Shown here piece after piece: positions 40,220 through 49,786 of a DNA stretch of 64,000 bases; position 1 is the first letter of the stretch; the number at the start of each line of letters is the position of its first letter. Position numbers and translations under genes: made by a program. The stretch is from Acidobacteriota bacterium. GTDB taxonomy: Bacteria > Acidobacteriota > Terriglobia > Acidiferrales > UBA7541. The notes under the pieces were generated by a model, which had not been told where the DNA came from, searched no databases, and saw only the letters and a program-made list of their open reading frames with translations. Location: positions 1 to 64,000 of the forward strand of contig JABCZK010000004.1 of the NCBI GenBank assembly GCA_013289695.1. The letters run 5' to 3'.

Positions 40220-41710
40220 ATGCAGATTCAACTGGAGAACCAGCCGTACTCCTCAATTCAGGCCGACGCCATCGTCACCTATGTCTTCGACAAAGAAAAT
40301 AAAATTGATGGAATCTTAAGCGACATAGACCACGCCATGGACGGCCACCTCGCCGCCCTCGTCGCCACCGGTGAACTCACCGGCAAGGCCCTGGAGCTCG
40401 TCCTGGTTCATTTTCCCGAAGGTCTGGACGCCAAGCGGCTCCTGTTGGTCGGAGCGGGCAAGCCCGAAAAATTCGCGCCGTCGGACTTGCGCAAAATTGC
40501 CGGCACCGCGCTGCGCTATCTGAAATCGCGCGGCGTGAAGAAATTCATTTTCCTCACGCGGGAAGGCGAACGCGGTCCTGCCGCCGCCCAAGCCGTCACC
40601 GAAGGCCTCGGCGTCGCCGATTTTGAATCCAATAAATATCAAACGGACAAGAAAACCAAACGCGAGATTCAGTCCGTCCTTCTCTCCGGTTTCGACGCCA
40701 ATCAAAACGGCAATCTGCCCCAAGCCGTCGAACACGGACGCATCATCGCCGAATCGCAAAATTTCGCCCGCGATTTGATCAACGAGCCTTCCAACCACCT
40801 CACGCCACGCATGCTCGCCGCGCGAGCCGAGGCCATGGCCAAGGAAGTTGGCCTGGGCGTTGAAATTCTCGATGAGCGCAAAATCTCCGAACTGAAAATG
40901 GGGGCGCTCATCGGCGTCGCGCAAGGCAGCGTCGAACCGCCCCGGGTGATTGTGATCCGCTACACGCCCGAAAATGCGCGGCCCGATGCCCCGGTTCTTG
41001 GATTGGTCGGCAAAGCTGTCACCTTCGATACCGGCGGCATCTCCATTAAGCCCGCGGACAACATGGAAAAGATGAAGTACGACATGGGCGGGGGCGCCAC
41101 CATGCTTGGCGCCATGCGCGCTATCGCCTATCTGAAGCCCTCAGTCCCGGTGATCGCGGTAATTCCCGCCACTGAAAACATGCCAGGAGGCCGCGCGCAG
41201 AAACCCGGCGACGTGCAGGTTGCCATGTCCGGCAAGACCATCGAAGTGATCAACACCGACGCCGAAGGCCGCATGGTCCTGGCCGATGGTGTTTTCTACG
41301 CGCGCAAGCTCGGCTGCACGCACCTGATTGACGCAGCCACGCTCACCGGCGCCATCCAGGTCGCGCTGGCAAACGTCCACGTCGGCGCATTCGGCACGCC
41401 GCGCGAATACCTCGATCAGTTTCTGGAAAGCGCAAAGGCCGTCGGCGAAAAAATGTGGCCCATGCCCATGGACGACGAATACGAGGAAATGATCAAGAGT
41501 AATATCGCGGACATCCGCAACACCGGCTCAGGCAAAGGCGGCGGCGCCATCACCGGCGCCTGGTTCATAAAAGAATTCGCCGAGGACACACCATGGATCC
41601 ACCTCGACATCGCCGCAACCTGCTGGGTAGATGACGGGAAACCTTGGCTGGCAAAGGGCCCCACGGGCGTGGCGATTCGCTCCATCGTTGACTTCGCGAT
41701 GAAGCTGTAG
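40220..41710 (+). CDS. pepA: leucyl aminopeptidase (M17)
   Basis: The 496-residue cytosolic di-metal aminopeptidase has an N-terminal macro-like domain to about 170. The catalytic domain has VGKAVTFDTGGISIKPADNM, MKYDMGGGATMLGAM and the family hallmark NTDAEGRMVLADGV, giving the metal ligands and active-site Lys/Arg. The normal length and complete motifs indicate a functional enzyme in peptide turnover. It is 15 bp after smpB on the same strand and is followed by a hairpin terminator. Confidence 0.95.
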   Translation: MQIQLENQPYSSIQADAIVTYVFDKENKIDGILSDIDHAMDGHLAALVATGELTGKALELVLVHFPEGLDAKRLLLVGAGKPEKFAPSDLRKIAGTALRYLKSRGVKKFIFLTREGERGPAAAQAVTEGLGVADFESNKYQTDKKTKREIQSVLLSGFDANQNGNLPQAVEHGRIIAESQNFARDLINEPSNHLTPRMLAARAEAMAKEVGLGVEILDERKISELKMGALIGVAQGSVEPPRVIVIRYTPENARPDAPVLGLVGKAVTFDTGGISIKPADNMEKMKYDMGGGATMLGAMRAIAYLKPSVPVIAVIPATENMPGGRAQKPGDVQVAMSGKTIEVINTDAEGRMVLADGVFYARKLGCTHLIDAATLTGAIQVALANVHVGAFGTPREYLDQFLESAKAVGEKMWPMPMDDEYEEMIKSNIADIRNTGSGKGGGAITGAWFIKEFAEDTPWIHLDIAATCWVDDGKPWLAKGPTGVAIRSIVDFAMKL

Positions 41711-41751
41711 CGGCTATTCTGCCGGACTCGAAGACCCGAAAAACGAAGAGA

Positions 41752-41804
41752 GATCCTTCGCTGCGCTCAAGATGACGGCTGCAGCGAAGGATCGTCACAT
41801 TTTT
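41752..41804 (+). terminator. terminator-like hairpin built from a genomic repeat
   Basis: A perfect 13-bp stem (GATCCTTCGCTGC with GCAGCGAAGGATC, 16-nt loop) between the convergent pepA and argS genes is followed by CACATTTTTT. Its left arm is a copy of the dispersed repeat also seen at 47461 and 54312. Confidence 0.65.
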
Positions 41805-43837
41805 TCCGGCGCCGTGATGCCGAGCAATCCCAACGTGGTAACCAGCTGTTCCCGCACCAGGGTTGTCACATGCAGCAAGAACGCGCGTTTTTCGGTGTCC
41901 GCCTCCCGATTAATATTGTGCTGGTGATAAAACCCATTGAAACTCTGTGCCAATTCAAACGCAAACCGCGCCACCGAAGACGGCTCCTGCGCCGCCAGCG
42001 CCAACTCCAACCGCGCATCGAGCGACCCCGCCAGCAAAACCAGATCCCAAATATCCTCATATTCAGGCGAAGCCAGAAACCGCGAGGCATCTAACTCCCC
42101 GCTTTCAATCCGAGAAATGTTCGCAGCGTCTTCGACCGCGAGGCTCGGATCCATCTCCGCGCCCTTGCGCAAAATTCCATTCACCCGCACCACCGCATAC
42201 TGCACGTACGGCCCAGTCTCGCCCTCAAAACTCAACGCGTCCTTAAAATCAAAAGCGATCACGGTCGAGCGCGTGAACCGCAAAAGAAAATATCGCAGCG
42301 CTCCAATTGCCACCGCATGAGCAATCGCCGCCCGCTCCGCCTCCGGACTCTCCGGATGCCGCGAATCCACTTCCTCCCGCGCGCTAGCTTCCAACCGATC
42401 CAACAGGTCGTCGGCCTTCACGCCCTGGCCCTTTCGTCCGCTCACTTCGACGTACGGCCGCTTGGCATCCTCCGGCGGAATTTCGTAGCCCATCTCCAGC
42501 GCGCAGCGCGGCGTCAGCGCCACCACGTTGTAAGCGAAATGCTTCAAGTGATCCGCTTCGGTGTTGTAGCCAAGAGCGCGCAGCCCTGCGACAACCACTT
42601 GCTGCGGATACGACTGCCGCGAATCAATCACATTGAACACTTCATGCGCGTGCCCAAACGCAGGCGCGCCAGGATCGTCGCGCTCGCTTGCGGTAATCCA
42701 CGCCTGATGCCCATCCGGATGCTCATAAAAACGGTGATAGTGAAAATCCCGCGCCAACAACCCAAACTTCCACAAATGCAGGGCGATATCCTTGCCCACG
42801 TACGTCACTGTCCCAGTCGAGCGCACAATAATCTTCGCTTCAGCTTCTTCCGGCGGTTCGTCAGCCTCTTCTCCACTCGCAGTTGCAGCACCCTCCGCAG
42901 GCGGTTTCGCGGCAGCGTCGCGCTCCGAAGGCAATTGCATCACCCAGCACCCGGCATTCTTCCCGGAACTAGCCAGCTGCACTGTCCCGCTGCGTTTCAA
43001 CATCTCAAACGCCGCATCCCAGAATTTCAAATGCAGGATGTCGCTCTCCTGCGTCAGCAAGTCGTAGTCAATCCCCAACCGGTCCAGCGTGTGGAGGTGG
43101 CAGTAATTGATCGCTGTGGCGACGATTTCCCCCATCTTCGCCGCGTCGCCGTGCCCCTGTTCGATTTCCTTTAAAGTGTGATTGCGCAATTCCAGCCGCG
43201 CCTTGTCCTCGGCGAGAAACAGCGTCACCCTCGTGTACAAATCCCAGCACAAATAATCGAATTTCGGCGCCTCCGTCAGCGCCTTCACTTCCGCCAAGGA
43301 TTTTTTCTCCAGGTGCAGAAATCCCAGCACCACGTCCGCAACCTGTACGCCGGTATTATCAATATAGTTCTGCACCTCCACTCGCCGCCCCGAGTGCCGC
43401 AACAAACGCGCGAAAGTGTCGCCCAACACCGCATTGCGCAGATGCCCAATGTGCGCCGCCTTGTTCGGATTGATGCTGGTGTGTTCGACAACAGTTTTTG
43501 TCGCGCCAACCTCCGCAGTCACCGCCTGCCGTCCAGCTTCCTCCGCAGCCGCCCGAAAGAACGCAGCACGGTCGAAAAACGCATTCAAGTATCCGCCGCC
43601 CGCCACTTCCACCCGCGCGATCCCCGCAATCGGTTTCAGCGAATTGGCGATTTCCTGCGCCAACGCCCGCGGCGGCTTCTTCAACCGCTTGGCCAGCTCG
43701 AAACAAACCGGCGACGCCGCCTCCCCCATCGAAAGCTTCGGCGGACGCTCGGTTACAATCGGCACATCGGTCTTGTAGCGTTCGTGAATGTGATGGCGCA
43801 GCGCCTTGCGAAACCGTTCTTCGACGGCTTTGTACAC
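41795..43837 (-). CDS. argS: arginyl-tRNA synthetase
   Basis: The 680-residue class I enzyme has an N-terminal ArgRS add-domain (residues 1-90), then the HIGH motif in SINPNKAAHIGHLRNAVLGD and the Rossmann core. A Glu/Ala/Pro-rich insertion lies at about 320-345 (AATASGEEADEPPEEAEAKI). The C-terminal DALR anticodon-binding domain starts near 560 and ends TTLGLLGITAPEKM. The insertion makes it longer than the usual 550-600 residues, but all core parts are present. Confidence 0.95.
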   Translation of the reverse strand: MYKAVEERFRKALRHHIHERYKTDVPIVTERPPKLSMGEAASPVCFELAKRLKKPPRALAQEIANSLKPIAGIARVEVAGGGYLNAFFDRAAFFRAAAEEAGRQAVTAEVGATKTVVEHTSINPNKAAHIGHLRNAVLGDTFARLLRHSGRRVEVQNYIDNTGVQVADVVLGFLHLEKKSLAEVKALTEAPKFDYLCWDLYTRVTLFLAEDKARLELRNHTLKEIEQGHGDAAKMGEIVATAINYCHLHTLDRLGIDYDLLTQESDILHLKFWDAAFEMLKRSGTVQLASSGKNAGCWVMQLPSERDAAAKPPAEGAATASGEEADEPPEEAEAKIIVRSTGTVTYVGKDIALHLWKFGLLARDFHYHRFYEHPDGHQAWITASERDDPGAPAFGHAHEVFNVIDSRQSYPQQVVVAGLRALGYNTEADHLKHFAYNVVALTPRCALEMGYEIPPEDAKRPYVEVSGRKGQGVKADDLLDRLEASAREEVDSRHPESPEAERAAIAHAVAIGALRYFLLRFTRSTVIAFDFKDALSFEGETGPYVQYAVVRVNGILRKGAEMDPSLAVEDAANISRIESGELDASRFLASPEYEDIWDLVLLAGSLDARLELALAAQEPSSVARFAFELAQSFNGFYHQHNINREADTEKRAFLLHVTTLVREQLVTTLGLLGITAPEKM

Positions 43838-44141
43838 GTGGCTCCCTGTGCAAAGTGAATCCGGCGATTATAGGGAAAGCGGCGGAAGGCGTCAAAGCGG
43901 CACCGTGTATTTTTTCTCGATTAGAGTGCGGGGCCGAGGCGCGTTTTCTAGATGTTACGCGAGGTCCTAATCTCGGGAATTTGCGATTAGAAAAGGCGCC
44001 ACAGATGAACGCAGATAAAACCGATGAAGCCGAGGACAGAAAGTAGGAGAGGCTGCGGACTGCGCAGCGAGATTTGACAGCGTTGGGAGGCCAGACTAGT
44101 ATCGTTTTTTCGCATTTCAACAGGATTCGCTTAAGCACAAG
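43838..44141. other. intergenic region between argS and larC
   Basis: The upstream regions of two divergent genes lie here. A stretch at about 43998-44020 (CCACAGATGAACGCAGATAAA) resembles a sequence I have seen repeated in other bacterial genomes. No gene is supported. No T-box or riboswitch was recognised upstream of argS. Confidence 0.4.
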
Positions 44142-45374
44142 ATGAAAAGCCTTCGGCACGCGTATTTCGACTGTTTTTCCGGCATCAGCGGCGACATGGT
44201 TCTCGGCGCCCTGGTAGATGGCGGCGCCGACCTGCGCTCCATCGAAGCTGAGCTGCGCAAGCTGGGCCTCGAGGGCTGGTCAATTTCCGCCGCCAAAGTA
44301 AAGCGCGGCGAAATCTTCGCCACCCAGGTAAAAGTAGAAACCAGCGAAGGCCATCACCACCGCGGCCTTTCGATCATTCTGCAGAGAATTGAGAATGCGA
44401 AACTTGCCCCGCGCGCAGCCGACCGCGCCCGCAAAATCTTTACCCGCCTGGCCGAAGCCGAAGCAAAGGTCCACCAACTTCCCGTCGAACAAGTGCATTT
44501 TCACGAAGTAGGCGCGGTCGATTCGATTGTGGACATCGTCGGGGCGGCGATCGGCTTCGAGCTGCTAGGCATCGACGAATTCGCCTGCTCCGCATTCGAC
44601 CTAGGCGCAGGACAGGTAAGAACAGCGCACGGCCTCCTGCCCGTGCCAGCGCCGGCCACCGCCGAACTGCTGAAAGGCGCGCCTATGTTCACCAGCGGAA
44701 TCGACAGAGAACTGGTGACGCCAACCGGTGCCGCAATCGCCACGACGCTGGCAACGCGCTACGCCGAAATCCCGCAGATGACGCTGAAAGCCATCGGCTA
44801 CGGCGCCGGCTGCGCTGACTTGAAAGAAAAAGCCAACGTCCTGCGACTCCTGATTGGCGAAACAGCCGTTCCCGAACCGGGAGAATATTGGGACGCGCCC
44901 GTCACCGTGATCGAAACCAACATTGACGACATGAGCCCGCAAATTTACGGCTATTTCGCAGAACGCGCGCTGGAAGCCGGCGCCCTGGACGTATTCTCCT
45001 CGCCGGTCCAAATGAAAAAGAACAGACCCGGGCAGCTGGTAACGATCCTAAGCGAGCCGCACAACGTCAGCCGCCTGATTGACCTCGTCTTCCGCGAGAC
45101 CACCAGCCTCGGCGTCCGCACGCACGAGGTCCGCCGCAAGACGCTAGCCAGGGAATCCGTCACGGTAGAAACGCCCTTCGGGGAAGTGCGCATGAAAATT
45201 TCGCGCATGCACGGGTCGGTGCTGAACGCCACGCCGGAATACGAAGACTGCCGGCGGATTGCGGCACAGATGGGGATTCCGCTGAAGCAGGTGCTGGAAG
45301 CGGCGACGTACCAATTTCAGAAATGGCTCGAAGCGCAACCAAAGACCGCGACCCCTGACGGGAAACCCGCATAG
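44142..45374 (+). CDS. larC: nickel-pincer cofactor biosynthesis protein LarC
   Basis: The 410-residue protein has the LarC (DUF111) start HAYFDCFSGISGDMVLGALV, HFHEVGAVDSIVDIVGAAIG, then VPAPATAELLKGAP, TPTGAAIATTLA and the C-terminal ETNIDDMSPQIYGYFAERAL. LarC inserts nickel into the dithio-pyridinium cofactor of lactate racemase-type enzymes in a CTP-dependent step. A larE gene lies 13 kb away; larB and larA are not in the window. It is one piece here, without the frameshift seen in some lactobacilli. Confidence 0.94.
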   Translation: MKSLRHAYFDCFSGISGDMVLGALVDGGADLRSIEAELRKLGLEGWSISAAKVKRGEIFATQVKVETSEGHHHRGLSIILQRIENAKLAPRAADRARKIFTRLAEAEAKVHQLPVEQVHFHEVGAVDSIVDIVGAAIGFELLGIDEFACSAFDLGAGQVRTAHGLLPVPAPATAELLKGAPMFTSGIDRELVTPTGAAIATTLATRYAEIPQMTLKAIGYGAGCADLKEKANVLRLLIGETAVPEPGEYWDAPVTVIETNIDDMSPQIYGYFAERALEAGALDVFSSPVQMKKNRPGQLVTILSEPHNVSRLIDLVFRETTSLGVRTHEVRRKTLARESVTVETPFGEVRMKISRMHGSVLNATPEYEDCRRIAAQMGIPLKQVLEAATYQFQKWLEAQPKTATPDGKPA

Positions 45375-45377
45375 TTC

Positions 45378-47435
45378 ATGGATAATTCCAGGAAAAAGTA
45401 TTACCTCACCACTCCCATCTATTACGCGAACTCCCGCCCGCACGTCGGCTCCGCCTACACCACCATCGTCTGCGACGTGATCGCGCGCTACAAACGCATG
45501 TGCGGCTTCGACGTCGCTTATCTCACCGGCACGGACGAGCACGGCGTCAACATCGAACGCGCTGCGGAAAAACTCGGCATTTCGCCAGCTGATCTAGTTA
45601 ACCGCAACCAGCAAATCTTCCGCGATCTCTGGAGGCTGCTCGGCATCAGCTATACGGATTTTGTGCGCACCACGGAGCCGCGCCACGCCGTAGCCGTGCA
45701 GAATCTGGTCCGCCGCACCCAACGCGTTTCGCCCGACGCGATTTTCAAACGCAAATACGAAGGGCGTTACTGCGTCTACGACAACTTGTATGTAAGTGAC
45801 ACGCCCGAACCCGCCGACTGCCAGATCTGCGGCCGCCCCGCGGAACTGATTTCCGAAGAAAATTATTTTTTCCGCCTCTCGGCGTACCAGGAAAAGCTGC
45901 TTCAGCTCTACAAGGACCAGCCCGATTTCGTGCAACCGGATTTCCGCCTGAACGAAGTGAAAAGCTTCGTCGAAAGCGGACTGAAAGACCTTTCCATCAG
46001 CCGCAAGACAATCAAGTGGGGCATTCCCTGGCCCGGCGATCCCGAGCACGTCTTCTACGTCTGGTACGACGCGCTAACCAGCTACATGAGCGGCATCGGC
46101 TTCGTGGACGGCGAAACCAACAGCAAAAAAGACAGCGAGCGCTTCAAGAAGTTCTGGCCCGCCGACGTCCACATGATCGGAAAGGAAATCATTCGCTTCC
46201 ACGCCGTCTATTGGCCCGCGTTCCTGATGGCCGCGTTTCCAGATAAAAAGTTGTCCGAGTACATGCCCGGAAGAATCCAAGCCCACGGCTGGCTCCTCTT
46301 CGAACAAGAAAAAATGAGCAAGTCGAAAGGCAACGTAGCCTACGCCGAGCCGATCGTGAAAGCCCTGGGCAACGACGCGCTGCGCTACTACCTCCTGCGC
46401 GAAGTCGTCTTCGGCCAAGACGGAAATTTCAGCAAAGACGCGTTAATCACGCGCTACAATGCCGACCTCGCAAACGGCCTCGGCAATCTCGCGAGCCGCG
46501 TACTGGCGATGGTTCAACAGAGCCTCGACGGCGTGGTCCCTGTTCTTGATTCCGTGCCGGACCCCGCTCTAATGGGTTTTGGCGATGAAGTTAGCACCAG
46601 CCCGGTTTTGGTCCGGGCCAAATACGAAAAGTACGATTTTGCTGGCGCGCTGTCCGACATTTGGAACTTGGTCGCACGAGTGGATCTGTTTTTGGCCGAG
46701 CGTCGACCTTGGGTACAGCCAAATAACGAGAGCGAGAAGAAATCTCGCGGTGTGATCTTATACAATGCGCTCCAGGCGCTGTACTTAATAACACCGATGG
46801 CGCATCCGGTAATTCCGGACGCGACGCAGAAAATTTGGGAGCAACTCGGACAGCCGGGAACGCTGGCGGACGTACGAATTGACCAATTGCAGTGGGGTGG
46901 GTTGAAGCCGGGAACGCGAATCGGAAAGCCCGAAGGTGTTTTTCCGCGTGCCGATAAGAAAGAAATACTGGAGAGGATCGAAACCATGGAGAACGAAATT
47001 CGCAATCCGGGGAGTACGCAACCCATAGCTCCCAGCGCCGACTCTGCACCAACCGCGCCGATAATCCCCGCCGTAACAGGTGCGGCCGCCGCGCCTGCGA
47101 CCCCAGCAAAAATCAGCATTGAAGATTTCGCGAAAGTCGAACTCCGCGCAGGTGTAGTGAAGTCAGCCGAGCGCATCCAAGGCGCCGACAAGCTCCTCAA
47201 GCTTCTAGTGGACATCGGCGACGAAGTCCGCCAAGTGCTCGCGGGCATCGCACTTTCTTACGCACCAGAAGACTTGGTAGGCCGCAAAGTAGTGATCGTC
47301 ACAAATCTAGCCCCCAGAAAAATGCGCGGCCTCGAATCCAACGGCATGTTGCTTGCCGCGTCAGTGGGACCGGACGGCAAGCCGGTGCTCTGTACGTTTG
47401 CGGAAGACGTCCCGGCGGGCGCGAAAGTAAAGTAA
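45378..47435 (+). CDS. metG: methionyl-tRNA synthetase with C-terminal tRNA-binding domain
   Basis: This 685-residue class I enzyme shows the HIGH-equivalent in IYYANSRPHVGSAYTTIVCD, one Cys knuckle (DCQICGRPAEL), KMSKS (QEKMSKSKGNVAY) and the helical anticodon domain. A linker of P/A residues (about 555-585) leads to an EMAP/Trbp111-type domain (DFAKVELRAGVVKSAERIQG ... RKMRGLESNGMLLAA). It starts 3 bp after larC and is probably co-transcribed with it. Confidence 0.96.
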   Translation: MDNSRKKYYLTTPIYYANSRPHVGSAYTTIVCDVIARYKRMCGFDVAYLTGTDEHGVNIERAAEKLGISPADLVNRNQQIFRDLWRLLGISYTDFVRTTEPRHAVAVQNLVRRTQRVSPDAIFKRKYEGRYCVYDNLYVSDTPEPADCQICGRPAELISEENYFFRLSAYQEKLLQLYKDQPDFVQPDFRLNEVKSFVESGLKDLSISRKTIKWGIPWPGDPEHVFYVWYDALTSYMSGIGFVDGETNSKKDSERFKKFWPADVHMIGKEIIRFHAVYWPAFLMAAFPDKKLSEYMPGRIQAHGWLLFEQEKMSKSKGNVAYAEPIVKALGNDALRYYLLREVVFGQDGNFSKDALITRYNADLANGLGNLASRVLAMVQQSLDGVVPVLDSVPDPALMGFGDEVSTSPVLVRAKYEKYDFAGALSDIWNLVARVDLFLAERRPWVQPNNESEKKSRGVILYNALQALYLITPMAHPVIPDATQKIWEQLGQPGTLADVRIDQLQWGGLKPGTRIGKPEGVFPRADKKEILERIETMENEIRNPGSTQPIAPSADSAPTAPIIPAVTGAAAAPATPAKISIEDFAKVELRAGVVKSAERIQGADKLLKLLVDIGDEVRQVLAGIALSYAPEDLVGRKVVIVTNLAPRKMRGLESNGMLLAASVGPDGKPVLCTFAEDVPAGAKVK

Positions 47436-47460
47436 GCGAACGCGCGCAGAAGACGAAGCC

Positions 47461-47488
47461 AGATCCTTCGCTGCGCTCAGGATGACGG
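47461..47488. repeat. dispersed repeat copy
   Basis: AGATCCTTCGCTGCGCTCAG continuing GATGACGG matches copies at about 41751-41778 and 54314-54342. It lies in the gap between metG and tatD. Confidence 0.6.
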
Positions 47489-47587
47489 GCAACAGCGGTT
47501 GACAGTTGAAAGTTGACAGTTAAGAGTCCAGAGCGAGAGCACGGACTTAGCGCGGAGCCGCAGAGAACGTCAACGGCGGGGTTGAAT

Positions 47588-48397
47588 TTGGAAATCATTG
47601 ATTCACACGCGCATCTGGAATCTGAGGAGTTCGATGCCGACCGCGCCGAAATGCTCGAGCGTGCGCAAACCGCAGACGTGCAAGCCATACTTGCCATCGG
47701 CAGCGGCGGCTCCGGCCCAGACCGTCTCGACGCAGCAATTTCAGTAGCGAACGATTACGACTGGATTTACGCCACCATAGGAATCCATCCGCAACACGCA
47801 GCCGAAGCGCAAGCCCCGCACTACGCGCAACTGGACGCCCTGGCGAAAAATCCCAAAGTAATAGCCTGGGGCGAAATGGGCCTTGACTATCACTACGAAG
47901 AACCGGCCGCCGAAATCCAGCAGCCAGTTTTCCGTCGCCAACTGCAACAAGCCCGCGCTGCAAAATTGCCGATCGTCATCCACTGCCGCGACGCCTGGGA
48001 CGATTGCCTGGCAATCCTCGAAAAAGACTGGAATCCCGCGGGTCTGGGCGGAATTTTTCACTGCTTCACCGGCACGCTGCGCGATGCCCAGCGCGGCCTG
48101 GACATGGGCTTCCTCGTTTCCTTCGCCGCCAACATCACCTACCCGAAATCGCAGCAAATCCGCGACGTAGCAGGAAACCTTCCGCTCGACCAAATCCTCA
48201 CCGAAACCGATTCGCCTTTTCTTTCGCCCCAGGGCCGTCGCGGAAAAAGAAATGAGCCCGCCAACGTAGTCGAGGTAGCGCAGACGCTTGCGAATGTGAG
48301 AAACTTGGGCCGCGAAGAGGTTGCCGCCGCGACGGCGGCGAATTTCAGGCGTCTTTTCAGGCTAGGCGGCCAGGCAAGTCCAGCCCGGCCAAGGTGA
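47588..48397 (+). CDS. tatD: TatD-family metal-dependent hydrolase
   Basis: The 269-residue amidohydrolase-fold enzyme begins LEIIDSHAHLESEEFDADRA, with the HxH metal ligands. Later motifs are GIHPQHAAEA, AWGEMGLDYHY, LPIVIHCRDAWDD, GIFHCFTGT and LTETDSPFLSP, all characteristic of TatD DNases. The frame is open to 47513 without a good start. TTG 47588 after CGGGG fits the family N-terminus. It lies upstream of the prenyl synthase with a 4-nt overlap. Confidence 0.9.
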   Translation: MEIIDSHAHLESEEFDADRAEMLERAQTADVQAILAIGSGGSGPDRLDAAISVANDYDWIYATIGIHPQHAAEAQAPHYAQLDALAKNPKVIAWGEMGLDYHYEEPAAEIQQPVFRRQLQQARAAKLPIVIHCRDAWDDCLAILEKDWNPAGLGGIFHCFTGTLRDAQRGLDMGFLVSFAANITYPKSQQIRDVAGNLPLDQILTETDSPFLSPQGRRGKRNEPANVVEVAQTLANVRNLGREEVAAATAANFRRLFRLGGQASPARPR

Positions 48398-49437
48398 ACC
48401 TTGGGATGGCTTTCGCTGTCCAACTTGCAAAAGGCATTTTTGACCTGGTACGAGACGATTTAGCGCTCGTGGAGCAGGAAATTGCGGCGCAAAACAGCGC
48501 GGCGATCGAGCCGGTGTGTGAAATTTCCAGTTATCTGCGCGAAGGCGGTGGAAAACGCCTGCGTCCCGCCCTGCTTCTGCTGGCCGCTGGAGCCTCCGGA
48601 TATCGCGGCGAGAGCGCCATCCGCCTCGGCGCAGTGGTGGAAATGATTCACAGCGCCACGCTGATTCATGACGACGTCATTGACGGCGCGAACACCCGCC
48701 GCGGCCGCCCCAGCGCCAATGCCCGTTGGGGAAATCACATGAGCGTGCTGGCGGGCGACTGGCTCTACATGCAGTCGTTCGAAATGGCCCTGCGCGAGCG
48801 CAATTTTGCGGTGCTGGATATTCTAATTGACCTCACGCAAAACATGGTCGAAGGCGAGCTGTTGCAACTGACGCACCTGGGCCGCATGGATTTGAACGAA
48901 GCCGAAGCCACTGAACTCGCCTATCGCAAGACCGCCTGCCTCTTCAGCGGATGCGCGCGCCTCGGTGCCGTGCTCGGCAAACAATCCAAAGAAATCGAAG
49001 ACGGTCTCGCGGATTACGGACGCAATGCCGGCCTGGCGTTTCAGCTGGTGGATGACCTACTGGACTTTACCGCGTCGCCGGAAAAACTCGGCAAGCCTGT
49101 GTTGAGCGACTTGAAAGAAGGAAAAGTCACGCTGCCATTGATTTTCGCGCTGCAAGCGCAGGCACACGCCGCGGTATCTGACAGCAATGGGCAATCGCAC
49201 GCAAACAGCGAAGGCCGTCGCTTAGTCGAAAAAGTTTTGGAAGAGCGCGATTTCCGCACCGTCCGCGCCGAGCAAATCGCCAGGCTCGTTCGCGAAACGG
49301 GCGCGCTCGATCGCGCTACCAAGCTCGCGAAAGAATATGTCCGCCGCTCCAAAGCCAGCCTGGAAGTTTTGCCCGACACGGAATATCGCCGCGCGCTGCT
49401 GGCCGTCCCCGATTTCATCCTCGAGCGCGAAAATTAA
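48394..49437 (+). CDS. polyprenyl diphosphate synthase (long-chain type)
   Basis: The 347-residue trans-prenyltransferase shows REGGGKRLRPALLLLAAGAS, the first Asp-rich motif in HSATLIHDDVIDGANTRRG and the second in AFQLVDDLLDFTASPEKLGK. This resembles the octa-/heptaprenyl synthases that make quinone side chains. The chain length cannot be read from sequence with certainty. The GTG at 48394 overlaps the tatD stop; ATG 48406 is an alternative start. Confidence 0.93.
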   Translation: MNLGMAFAVQLAKGIFDLVRDDLALVEQEIAAQNSAAIEPVCEISSYLREGGGKRLRPALLLLAAGASGYRGESAIRLGAVVEMIHSATLIHDDVIDGANTRRGRPSANARWGNHMSVLAGDWLYMQSFEMALRERNFAVLDILIDLTQNMVEGELLQLTHLGRMDLNEAEATELAYRKTACLFSGCARLGAVLGKQSKEIEDGLADYGRNAGLAFQLVDDLLDFTASPEKLGKPVLSDLKEGKVTLPLIFALQAQAHAAVSDSNGQSHANSEGRRLVEKVLEERDFRTVRAEQIARLVRETGALDRATKLAKEYVRRSKASLEVLPDTEYRRALLAVPDFILEREN

Positions 49438-49446
49438 AGCCTCAGC

Positions 49447-49785
49447 TCATTGAGCTTTCGCTGCGGCAGGGGCTGCTGCGGGCGGTTTGCCGAAGCGCAC
49501 TTCGTGCGCGATCAAATCGTTTCCGACCGGTTTCGCGTGAATCACCACCCGATCGCCCACTTTTAAATCCTTGATGCTCGCGCTCGCGCCGCTCTTCACG
49601 AACGACGTATCCGGTGCGATCTTCACCACCTGCAGCGAACCGTCCTGCGCCTGCACCGTGATTTCGCTGTCCGTGATTTTCGTCACCGTCCCCAGCACGT
49701 GCTTGTCCGTGCCGTGCGCCAGCGTAGCCAGCGTCACCAGCGAAAACGCCAAAAATAGCAGTATTGCCGAACCGATTCTACGCAT
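49447..49785 (-). CDS. exported DUF5666-like small protein
   Basis: The 112-residue product starts at ATG 49785 behind AGGAG. Signal peptide: MRRIGSAILLFLAFSLVTLA. The mature part (LGTVTKITDSEITVQAQDGS, IKDLKVGDRVVIHAKPVGND) is an OB-like beta barrel common among small exported acidobacterial proteins. The C-terminus is Pro/Ala-rich. It is the last gene of a minus-strand group with a cytochrome c and a TonB receptor. Confidence 0.8.
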   Translation of the reverse strand: MRRIGSAILLFLAFSLVTLATLAHGTDKHVLGTVTKITDSEITVQAQDGSLQVVKIAPDTSFVKSGASASIKDLKVGDRVVIHAKPVGNDLIAHEVRFGKPPAAAPAAAKAQ

Positions 49786-49786
49786 A